Assembly (NCBI GenBank): GCA_964504645.1
Contig: CAZDGB010000211.1
Coordinates: 1-13,476, forward strand
Source of the DNA: CAZDGB01 sp964504645
Lineage (GTDB): Bacteria; Planctomycetota; Planctomycetia; Planctomycetales; Planctomycetaceae
Direction of reading: 5' to 3'
DNA: 13,476 bases
Part shown: one piece after another, positions 1 to 5,189 of the stretch
How the letters are laid out: each line of letters begins with the position of its first letter
Position numbering within the stretch: position 1 is the stretch's first letter
Translations under genes and position numbers: made by a program
Notes under the pieces: generated by a model
Database searches by the model: none
Seen by the model: the letters and a program-made list of their open reading frames with translations, nothing else
What the model was told of the DNA's origin: nothing

Positions 1-12
1 GGGCGTCAATCG
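1..12 (-). repeat. Edge-truncated copy of a repeated leader sequence
   Basis: The first 12 bases (gggcgtcaatcg) are identical to bases 1100-1111 and differ at two positions from 1868-1879. At both of those sites the sequence is the far end of a leader of about 40 bp preceding a minus-strand gene. The window probably starts inside a third copy, so another minus-strand gene may lie just outside. Twelve bases alone are weak evidence. Confidence 0.4.
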
Positions 13-117
13 CTGGTCGCTGGAAAAAATGTTAGGTGTGGTCTTTAATCGGTGGACTAAGTTTGTTCACACCCCATACGGTTCGCCGATTGCAGCCCGG
101 AGGGCGCTAGAACTTAG

Positions 118-137
118 CCCAGGACGTGAGTCCTGGG
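118..137. repeat. Short perfect palindrome (8-bp arms, 4-nt loop)
   Basis: The arms cccaggac (118-125) and gtcctggg (130-137) pair perfectly around gtga. It belongs to a cluster of three hairpins in the gene-free start of the window. It resembles the palindrome at 225-244, sharing the outer cccagg/cctggg, so both are likely members of one dispersed intergenic repeat family. I see no T-run to suggest a simple intrinsic terminator. Confidence 0.75.
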
Positions 138-161
138 ATAGAAGTGGCTCACACCAGATTG

Positions 162-201
162 AGCCCGTAGGGCGGCAGAAGTTTCTGTCGCCCTACGGGC
201 T
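162..201. repeat. Long hairpin repeat (19-bp arms, 2-nt loop)
   Basis: The arm at 162-180 (agcccgtagggcggcagaa) pairs with 183-201 with a single G/T-type mismatch, leaving only gt as loop. A further single-arm copy (tctgtcgccctgcgggcta) lies at 251-269, with a C-to-G-level difference in the arm. This is a dispersed palindromic intergenic repeat. A transcript from either strand would fold into a stable stem that could act as a terminator or RNA-stability element, but no function can be shown here. Confidence 0.8.
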
Positions 202-224
202 GACTTGTTGTCGATCATCCCCGT

Positions 225-244
225 CCCAGGGCTGACGCCCTGGG
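225..244. repeat. Short perfect palindrome (8-bp arms, 4-nt loop)
   Basis: The arms cccagggc (225-232) and gccctggg (237-244) pair perfectly around tgac. It is a near relative of the palindrome at 118-137 and precedes the solitary half-repeat at 251-269, so the 100-270 stretch alternates two repeat types. Confidence 0.75.
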
Positions 245-412
245 CTATGTTCTGTCGCCCTGCGGGCTAATCTGTGATCTTCGTACTCCACCAATTCACG
301 ACCACACCCAGAAATGTTGAACGTGTGCGAGATGATGTGATTGACGTTGCCGCCAACGCGAACGCCCCGGATAATTGCCGGATGTTTTCGTTTATGCGAA
401 AGGAGTCGCTAA

Positions 413-727
413 ATGATTCGCGCCGGGCTCGTGTGTGTGGCCGTCTCGCTTTGGCTGTGCTGTGTCGCGACGATACCGCGGCTGCCTCTTGAACCCTTGC
501 CCACACCCTTACTTACACAAGTCGATCGCGAGCAAATTGAAATAATGATCAAGGGGATCACCAGCGATCCGATCATCAAGATGGAGCGCACTGGCAGCGG
601 GCAGGTACAAGTTACGACGGGCTTCGGTTCTGTGCGAGCAAGCGGCGGCAACTGTTACCACTTCAAAAAATCTGAGGGGCCATGGCGCAGGATTCACGAG
701 ACTAGCGTCACCGTGTGGGTTTATTGA
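413..727 (+). CDS. Small secreted protein of unknown function
   Basis: This is a 104-residue protein. The ATG at 413 is chosen because a strong Shine-Dalgarno (aaaggag) sits seven bases upstream. Residues 1-20 form a charged start (MIRAG) plus a hydrophobic stretch rich in V, L and C, consistent with a signal peptide or anchor; the cysteines at 16-17 are not in a good lipobox. The mature part is short and soluble. It has a segment around 52-75 (DPIIKMERTGSGQVQVTTGF) and an aromatic C-terminus (VTVWVY) that suggest a small beta-sheet domain. The overall pattern recalls hypothetical proteins I associate with planctomycetes, but I cannot give a function. It ends 23 bases before the convergent Imm53-like gene. 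It looks like a real gene because of the Shine-Dalgarno and the signal sequence. Confidence 0.65.
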   Translation: MIRAGLVCVAVSLWLCCVATIPRLPLEPLPTPLLTQVDREQIEIMIKGITSDPIIKMERTGSGQVQVTTGFGSVRASGGNCYHFKKSEGPWRRIHETSVTVWVY

Positions 728-750
728 ACAGCGAGATATGGTGACACACG

Positions 751-1074
751 CTAGCTGTCGTGACGCTCGGCCCAGTCCAAGAAGAGGTTGAGAAGGCGCT
801 GAAGCGTGGTCTCATCACCCGCTCCCTGCCAGACGCGGTCTGAGACCTGGCAATGCAGCCAGCGCGCACCTCGCGGCGATCCTTGGTCATCAACGCCCTC
901 GGCGACTCGGTCGAAGGGAACCGATTCGAGTGCCGTTCCTCTGAGTTGCACTTTCACCCACCAGCCTGGGTTATCACAACTTTCAATGGATACTCCCTGC
1001 TGGTGCTCCCACAAGCCGTTGCACTGTCGGGTGTACCAGGCTGTGAGGCGCTCGAATGTGTTCTCGTCGTCCAT
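751..1074 (-). CDS. Imm53-like immunity protein
   Basis: This 107-residue cytoplasmic protein resembles immunity protein family Imm53, predicted antidotes in polymorphic toxin systems that bind a cognate toxin domain. The visible family marks are L10 and W13 in the first helix, QCNG-x-WEH at 17-24, DNPGW at 34-38, RWLHCQV at 71-77, GAG at 84-86 and a closing amphipathic helix with F98 and W101. Length is typical for the family. The ATG at 1074 has GAGG seven bases upstream inside a repeated leader (1075-1113). There is no toxin gene or Rhs/filamentous exoprotein end beside it. It may therefore be an orphan immunity gene or one member of an immunity array whose toxin lies elsewhere. Upstream on the same strand are two membrane-protein genes, with a 75-bp gap. 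The family call is from memory of the motif pattern. Confidence 0.8.
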   Translation of the reverse strand: MDDENTFERLTAWYTRQCNGLWEHQQGVSIESCDNPGWWVKVQLRGTALESVPFDRVAEGVDDQGSPRGARWLHCQVSDRVWQGAGDETTLQRLLNLFLDWAERHDS

Positions 1075-1113
1075 GCCCCATCCTCGCGCTCGGCGCGGCG
1101 GGCGTCAATCGGG
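1075..1113 (-). promoter_or_regulatory. Repeated 5' leader, copy before the Imm53-like gene
   Basis: Bases 1075-1113 match 1841-1880 closely, apart from two extra C residues and a few substitutions in the second copy. Read on the minus strand, both copies contain TTGACG, 17 bases rich in G and C, then GAGGAT, then the ATG of the gene. GAGG lies seven bases from the ATG here and is a good Shine-Dalgarno. Whether TTGACG and GAGGAT also serve as -35 and -10 elements is inference; if so the transcript would have almost no leader. Confidence 0.6.
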
Positions 1114-1149
1114 TTGGGGCATCAGTCAGCGGGTTTCCGCAGCGGCCCC

Positions 1150-1431
1150 TTAAGGCAGTGAGTCCCAGAATTCGGCATAGCGATCAAAAGCAGCCTGACA
1201 CCATTCTGAACTGCCATAAGCCCAACTCAAGGGACTGTAGACTGCGTGGATGTAGTCCATTGACCAAAACGGCAACAGGTCATGCCGGTCGAGCCACCAC
1301 AATGGACCGACACTGAGCGGGTAAGCGAGGACCGCCAGAGGCAAAAGAGCCACCCACATCCATCGACTCCACCGCCACGGCATCAGCGCGAGGCGGCGGA
1401 AGGGAACGCGAGCGGCGGGATCAGGTGTCAT
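1150..1431 (-). CDS. Small W-rich membrane protein, paralogue A
   Basis: This 93-residue protein has no family I can name. An arginine-containing N-terminus is followed by WRWSRWMW at 19-26, then a transmembrane segment at about 25-48 ending in YPLS and a proline. A more polar C-terminal half contains YSPLSW (65-70) and an acidic aromatic tail. The same order (W-x-W-x-x-W-x-W, hydrophobic helix, Y-x-(L/I)-(S/T)-x-x-P, Y-(A/S)-P, aromatic tail) occurs in the proteins at 1921-2208 and 2201-2476, so the three are paralogues. The ATG at 1431 aligns with the starts of the paralogues, although no strong Shine-Dalgarno precedes it; M17 is an alternative start. It lies 55 bp downstream of the 117-aa membrane-protein gene and 75 bp before the Imm53-like gene, all on one strand. 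Confidence 0.65.
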   Translation of the reverse strand: MTPDPAARVPFRRLALMPWRWSRWMWVALLPLAVLAYPLSVGPLWWLDRHDLLPFWSMDYIHAVYSPLSWAYGSSEWCQAAFDRYAEFWDSLP

Positions 1432-1486
1432 GTGACCAGCGTAGTATTTTCGTCAACCTGCGGCAAAACGGGAAAAGTCCGGGGAA

Positions 1487-1840
1487 TCAGCTGAACGGCC
1501 CATGAAATAGCCGGGACAACATCAGAATCCAGACCACCGCAACCGTCAGCCATGCCGACCGTGGCCAATGCCAAGCCGCTAGCGGCGAGTAATTCTCGTT
1601 CTGATAGAGGGAGATGAGCATGGCGAGCAACGCGCCCGCACCGCCGAAAAGCGGACAACCGATGAACAGGGCGACAACCGCCGGTATTCCACCATTGCCG
1701 CAGACGAAACCGTCAGGATGCGCCTGCCGTGCGTGCTCCAGGCCGTCAAAAGTAATCACGGCAAAAGCGACTGGCAGCGCCGCGCCGGCGAGTCCGCCAA
1801 GCAGGCCGGACACCAGAAGGCGACGGGTTGCTTCGCTCAT
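1487..1840 (-). CDS. Membrane protein of unknown function (117 aa)
   Basis: Three hydrophobic segments are seen at about residues 8-30 (with GLLGGLAGA), 52-77 (with GCPLFGGAGALLAM) and 95-110. The glycine-rich helices suggest tight packing in the inner membrane. Just before the last segment is WHWPRSAW (90-97). This matches the WHWPRW start motif of the divergent small membrane protein at 1921-2208, so the two may share a membrane-entry module. The ATG at 1840 is chosen because GAGG lies nine bases upstream and GGGGGG directly before it; an ATG at 1849 would lie only a few bases from the same GAGG. The frame remains open to 1993, but that extension runs through the repeated leader and the start of the divergent gene and is rejected. 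No function can be assigned. Confidence 0.6.
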   Translation of the reverse strand: MSEATRRLLVSGLLGGLAGAALPVAFAVITFDGLEHARQAHPDGFVCGNGGIPAVVALFIGCPLFGGAGALLAMLISLYQNENYSPLAAWHWPRSAWLTVAVVWILMLSRLFHGPFS

Positions 1841-1880
1841 GCCCCCCATCCTCGCGCTCGGCGCGGCGCGCGTCAACCGG
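1841..1880 (-). promoter_or_regulatory. Repeated 5' leader, copy before the 117-aa membrane-protein gene
   Basis: This is the second copy of the leader at 1075-1113. On the minus strand it reads TTGACG, 17 GC-rich bases, GAGGAT, GGGGGC, ATG. GAGG is nine bases from the start codon. The internal GCGC-TCG-GCGC could form a small hairpin. It also occupies most of the 80-bp space between two divergent genes. Confidence 0.6.
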
Positions 1881-1920
1881 GGAAAACAAGACTCCGCCGG
1901 AAATCCGCTATAGTGGCGGC

Positions 1921-2208
1921 ATGGACGAGAAGCCTGTTTCCCGGCGTTCGATTCTCGCCGTGTGGCACTGGCCGCGGTGGGTGTGGGTTTCAATCGCCGT
2001 TGCTTGCGTGATCTATCCGCTGACGGCTATGCCGTTTATTTTTTTCGCGCTACGTGCGGGATTCTCCGACCCGGAAGTCGCCTCGTTCACCACCATTGCA
2101 TATGCACCGGTTATTTACGCCTCCGAAAATATCCCCGCCGTATCTCAATTTCTCGGTTGGCAATTGAACATGCTTGAATGGCTTGTTGACGGAACCGTCT
2201 ATGAATAA
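1921..2208 (+). CDS. Small W-rich membrane protein, paralogue B
   Basis: This 95-residue protein belongs to the same family as those at 1150-1431 and 2201-2476. The charged N-terminus (MDEKPVSRR) is followed by WHWPRWVW (15-22), a transmembrane segment of about 22-45 interrupted by YPLTAMP (32-38), then YAPVIY (61-66), and an amphipathic C-terminal helix ending in acidic and aromatic residues. The topology is probably one or two helices in the inner membrane. The ATG at 1921 follows TATAGT (1909-1914) by a few bases and has GTGGCGGC rather than a strong Shine-Dalgarno, so translation initiation is not obvious. Its stop lies inside the next paralogue, with an 8-base overlap, so the pair is translationally coupled and almost certainly arose by tandem duplication. 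Confidence 0.7.
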   Translation: MDEKPVSRRSILAVWHWPRWVWVSIAVACVIYPLTAMPFIFFALRAGFSDPEVASFTTIAYAPVIYASENIPAVSQFLGWQLNMLEWLVDGTVYE

Positions 2209-2476
2209 TTCCCCTCTGAAGCCTTCCGTGTTCGCCGTCTGGCGGTGGAAGTGGTGGGTGTGGTGTGCGGTTACTTTTTCGATGGCAGTTGCTTATCTAA
2301 TTTCGGCAGAACCGTTCGCGTACCTGCTGCACCGACTGGGTATTACGCAGCGACACTTCCTTTTGGTCGCGATCTACTTTGCGCCGGTCCAGTGGCTCTA
2401 CCTGAAATCGGAAACGTTTCGACAACTCTTCGACTGGCAGGAAGACTTGATGGAATTCCTTTTCGGGCCGATGTAA
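2201..2476 (+). CDS. Small W-rich membrane protein, paralogue C
   Basis: This 91-residue protein is a tandem paralogue of the gene before it. WRWKWWVW (14-21) leads into a transmembrane segment at about 21-44, containing AYLISAEPF (31-39). A second hydrophobic stretch (about 52-68, with YFAPVQWLY) and an acidic aromatic tail (WQEDLMEFLF) follow. The ATG at 2201 lies in ATGAATAA, where the preceding gene ends, giving an 8-base overlap. An upstream ATG at 2174 would add nine residues with no family counterpart and is less likely. Sequence divergence between the copies is large outside the tryptophan and YxP motifs, so the duplication is old or the copies are under diversifying pressure. Function is unknown. 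Confidence 0.7.
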   Translation: MNNSPLKPSVFAVWRWKWWVWCAVTFSMAVAYLISAEPFAYLLHRLGITQRHFLLVAIYFAPVQWLYLKSETFRQLFDWQEDLMEFLFGPM

Positions 2477-2558
2477 TTGACCCCAGCGCCATTTAACGAT
2501 CCAAAGCGGATTGGAGATCACGACCGGGCGTTGGTACGGGGCGTTTCGGAGTCTTGCG

Positions 2559-2831
2559 GTGTCTAAACTCCCGAAATCATTCGAGTCGCTGTCGGAGCGA
2601 GAACAAAAACTTGCTCATTGGATGCTGGATGGCGTCGCCAGTTGTGATCAACCATTCGGCTGGTACGGTTTCGCGTCCTTTGGTTTAACTTGGCTTGCGG
2701 ACTTACTTGTTGATTTCGGATGGTTCTCCCGTCGCCACGGCGACTATTCGATCACAGAGGACGGGAAAAACAAACTTGCTGAACTCACGTCTCAAAGCGG
2801 GAAGCCGCAATACCCATCAAGTCACCCATAG
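2559..2831 (+). CDS. Small soluble protein, possible winged-helix fold
   Basis: The protein has 90 residues if it starts at the GTG at 2559, which has CGGAG about seven bases upstream; a TTG at 2511 is open but lacks support. It begins with a charged helix (SLSEREQKLAHWMLDG, about 10-25), then an aromatic middle (FGWYGFASFGLTWLADLL, about 33-50). A segment DYSITEDGKNKLAEL (62-76) is of the kind seen after the beta-wing of winged-helix proteins, where S/L-T-E-x-G-x-x-L is common. This could make it a small DNA-binding protein, but the recognition helix is not obvious and the tryptophans are equally compatible with an immunity-type protein. It lies 82 bp after paralogue C and 68 bp before the next gene, probably in the same transcript. 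Confidence 0.55.
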   Translation: MSKLPKSFESLSEREQKLAHWMLDGVASCDQPFGWYGFASFGLTWLADLLVDFGWFSRRHGDYSITEDGKNKLAELTSQSGKPQYPSSHP

Positions 2832-2899
2832 CAACTCGCCTGCTTGTTACATTCGCGAGAAACGATGGCATCCACCGGGCACTTTTTGAGGCGTGTGCC

Positions 2900-3259
2900 G
2901 TGATCAAATTTCTGGCACATCCACTCACCCCGCAGTTACTGTTTTCCGCCGCATTCTCCACCCTGCTTGTCGCTTACCCATTGGCGGGTGCGGCGCCGTC
3001 GACCGAGTTTGAGTTCCTGGGGATGTTCGGCTGGTCGTTGCTGCTGGTCGTCTGGATCATCACCGACGCTCGCCGGAGAAAAATCACGCCTTGCTTCGAG
3101 TTCGGTTATCTGTGCGGCATCTTCCTGCCCCTCGCCGTCCCCTGGTATTGTCTTTGGTCGCGCGGCTGGCGTGGAATGTTGACGCTGCTGGCGCTCGTCT
3201 CTCTCTGGTTAGCGCCCTACATCCTTGTGGGCATGGTTTGGACGGCGTTGTCCGGTTAA
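2900..3259 (+). CDS. Four-helix membrane protein of unknown function
   Basis: This 119-residue inner-membrane protein starts at a GTG at 2900 with TGAGG about ten bases upstream. Hydrophobic segments are at about 12-32, 39-56, 66-86 and 92-116. A basic loop (TDARRRKITP, 55-64) follows helix 2, so it is likely cytoplasmic, and WSRGWRG (86-92) lies between helices 3 and 4. Conserved-looking features are the YPLAG at the end of helix 1, EFEFLGMFGWSLLLVVWI and CFEFGYLCGIFLPL. The pattern is one I associate with a hypothetical planctomycete family, often beside small accessory genes, but no function is known to me. The next gene starts about 120 bp downstream. Confidence 0.7.
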   Translation: MIKFLAHPLTPQLLFSAAFSTLLVAYPLAGAAPSTEFEFLGMFGWSLLLVVWIITDARRRKITPCFEFGYLCGIFLPLAVPWYCLWSRGWRGMLTLLALVSLWLAPYILVGMVWTALSG

Positions 3260-3381
3260 GTCGGCCACACCCCAAGACCGAAGACGCCCGGCGAGAACAT
3301 TGATTCCTTCCTTTCCGCCACCTACCATGAAATCTGGGGATCGCTTTCCGTTGACGGTTCCGCACCGCACCGAGGATGAGC

Positions 3382-5091
3382 ATGGCGCGTGGGATGGCAG
3401 TTCGATCGGCCGGCTTCGTGCTGCTGCTGGCGAGCGCTCAGGCGCTCGTGGCGGCGGATGATGCGAGAATCCGGGCGGCGATCGAAAAGGGCCGCGCTTA
3501 TCTCGCCGATAAGCTGGCCGGTTCCAAGGGGGGGCCCAAGTCGCTGGCGGCGTACGCTCTGGTGAAGACGGGCACCAACAAAGCGGACGCCGGCATTCAG
3601 GACGCCGTGAAAACCGCTCTCGATCTCATTGAGGAGCATTACAGTTCCGGCATGCCGCGGTTCGGGCACGAATTCTCTTACACGCTTCCCTGCCACATGT
3701 TTCTGCTGGAGGCCGTCGATCCGGTGCTATACAAGCCTCAACTGGAGGCGGCCGCGGCATACCTCGTCGAGCATCAGCAGGAAAACGGGTCGTGGTTCTA
3801 CACGGAAGTTCCATCGACCGATGCCAGCGACACCAGCCAGACGCAATTCGCCTTGCTCGGATTGTGGGCTGCGCAGCGGGCGGATGTGGAGATTCCGTCT
3901 GAGACGTGGCAAAAAGGGGGCCAATGGTTCCTGAATACCCAACGCGACGACGGCGGATACGCCTACCAGCCGTGGGCCGGCTCTGAGCCGAAGAACAAGG
4001 AGGTCACGCTCTCGACGACGCTGGCGGGCACCGGAAGCCTGCTGCTGGTCCGGCACATATTTTATCCCGGCAGCAAATTGGGAGACGGAATCGTCCCGGC
4101 GGAAAAACCGCAGAAAAAGAAACACGGCGTGCTGGACCGTATTCAGGATCAACAGGAACAACAGCGGAAGGTCGACTCGATCACCATTCCCCTAACGGTC
4201 GTCGACAAGAGCCTGGTGCGTTCCGTCAAAACCATCACCAATCGTTTCACGCAGACTTCGCATTTCCAGATCTATCTGTTCTATGCCATGGAACGCCTGG
4301 CCGCGCTGTTGGATACCGATACCATCGGCGACCGCAACTGGTACGAGTATGCCAGCGATGAGTTGCTTCGACTCCAGACGGCCAACGGGTCCTGGACAGA
4401 CGCCGGTGGTGACGTGGCGGCCACGAGTTTCGGGATTCTCTGCCTGAGCCGGACGACGGCGGCCATTCTGGGCAAGCCGCCGAACGCGAAAAAGCTCGGA
4501 GGCGGTCTGCTGGCTGGCGCGCGAGGGCTGCCGTCGGACCTGTCCAAACTGCAGTTGAAGGACGGTCAAGCCACGGAACGGAAAAGCAAAGGGGCCGTCG
4601 ACGACCTGCTCGCCGAACTCGAAAAAACTCAGGACGTCGCCGTTGCCGACGTGCAAAAGGCCATCGTGGAAAGCGTGAATCTCGACGATCCGGAGAAGCT
4701 CGTCGGCGAGATCGAGCGGTTGAAGCGGCTTGCCGTCGATCCGCGCGCCGAAGTCCGCGCCACGGCGCTATGGGCCATCGGCCGGACGGGAGAGGTTCGC
4801 CTGGCGCCGCTGTTGATCGCCGGGCTGCGCGATCCCGACACCGACGTCGTCCGCGAGGCGAGCTTCGCGTTGACCGTGCTGTCGCGGAAGCCGACCGGTC
4901 TGGTCGACGGCAACGGCAAGCTCATCGAAGTCGACCCGGTTGATGGGCTGGACGAAGAGCTGTCGGAGGAAGCCATCGCGGACCACGTCAAAACGTGGAA
5001 AGTCCTCGCGGAGGCGGCGTGGAAGAAGTGGTATCTCTCTGTGCGGCCGTACGAGGAGCGCGACGACCGGCTGCAACTGCGCAAGAAGTAG
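3382..5091 (+). CDS. Secreted alpha/alpha-toroid protein (squalene cyclase/prenyltransferase-like) with HEAT repeats
   Basis: This 569-residue protein starts at the ATG at 3382, where GAGG lies six bases upstream; an ATG at 3376 abuts that GAGG and is less likely. Residues 1-24 are a signal peptide (basic start, GFVLLLASAQALVA). A toroid of paired helices follows, with QW-like repeats at 131-138 (HQQENGSW), 185-198 (NTQRDDGGYAYQPW) and 330-338 (RLQTANGSW). Each is followed or preceded by helices such as TSQTQFALLGLWAA and GDVAATSFGILCL. A basic, glutamine-rich linker (242-263) may be coiled. HEAT-type repeats occupy about 440-502 (RAEVRATALWAIGRTG, then DPDTDVVREASFALTVL). There is no DXDD-type cyclase acid motif, so catalysis is doubtful; a binding or scaffold role in the periplasm is more likely. 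Such proteins are common in planctomycetes with no known function. Confidence 0.85.
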   Translation: MARGMAVRSAGFVLLLASAQALVAADDARIRAAIEKGRAYLADKLAGSKGGPKSLAAYALVKTGTNKADAGIQDAVKTALDLIEEHYSSGMPRFGHEFSYTLPCHMFLLEAVDPVLYKPQLEAAAAYLVEHQQENGSWFYTEVPSTDASDTSQTQFALLGLWAAQRADVEIPSETWQKGGQWFLNTQRDDGGYAYQPWAGSEPKNKEVTLSTTLAGTGSLLLVRHIFYPGSKLGDGIVPAEKPQKKKHGVLDRIQDQQEQQRKVDSITIPLTVVDKSLVRSVKTITNRFTQTSHFQIYLFYAMERLAALLDTDTIGDRNWYEYASDELLRLQTANGSWTDAGGDVAATSFGILCLSRTTAAILGKPPNAKKLGGGLLAGARGLPSDLSKLQLKDGQATERKSKGAVDDLLAELEKTQDVAVADVQKAIVESVNLDDPEKLVGEIERLKRLAVDPRAEVRATALWAIGRTGEVRLAPLLIAGLRDPDTDVVREASFALTVLSRKPTGLVDGNGKLIEVDPVDGLDEELSEEAIADHVKTWKVLAEAAWKKWYLSVRPYEERDDRLQLRKK

Positions 5092-5189
5092 AAGAAGGGC
5101 GCATATCACGCATTCCGAGGTCGCGCTGCCGGGCGGCGTCCCTGAGTTCCGGGCGGCGGCAATTCTTTCACCTGTCGAAATCAAGAATC

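Larger units (their letters stand above)
1..412. other. Gene-free stretch with hairpin repeats
   Basis: No convincing gene is seen here. Open frames run through the palindromes at 118-137, 162-201 and 225-244 and have no similarity I recognise. The last 140 bases (about 270-400) hold no repeats. A TTGACG at 341-346 and a GATAAT at 370-375 could suggest a promoter for the gene at 413, but the 23-bp spacer is too long for a standard one. Confidence 0.6.

Noticed and set aside
29..235. Open frame of 68 codons at the left edge
   Set aside because: It runs through the palindromic repeats at 118-201 and ends in the third one, has no Shine-Dalgarno, and its product has no recognisable pattern.
341..375. 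TTGACG (341) and GATAAT (370) as a promoter for the gene at 413
   Set aside because: The spacer is 23 bp, well above the usual 16-19, and neither box has further support.
853..1161. Plus-strand open frames opposite the Imm53-like gene
   Set aside because: They are shadows of the minus-strand gene, which shows clear family motifs, and they have no starts with ribosome binding sites.
3350..3355. TTGACG upstream of the toroid gene as a -35 element
   Set aside because: There is no acceptable -10 sequence at the right distance before the start at 3382.
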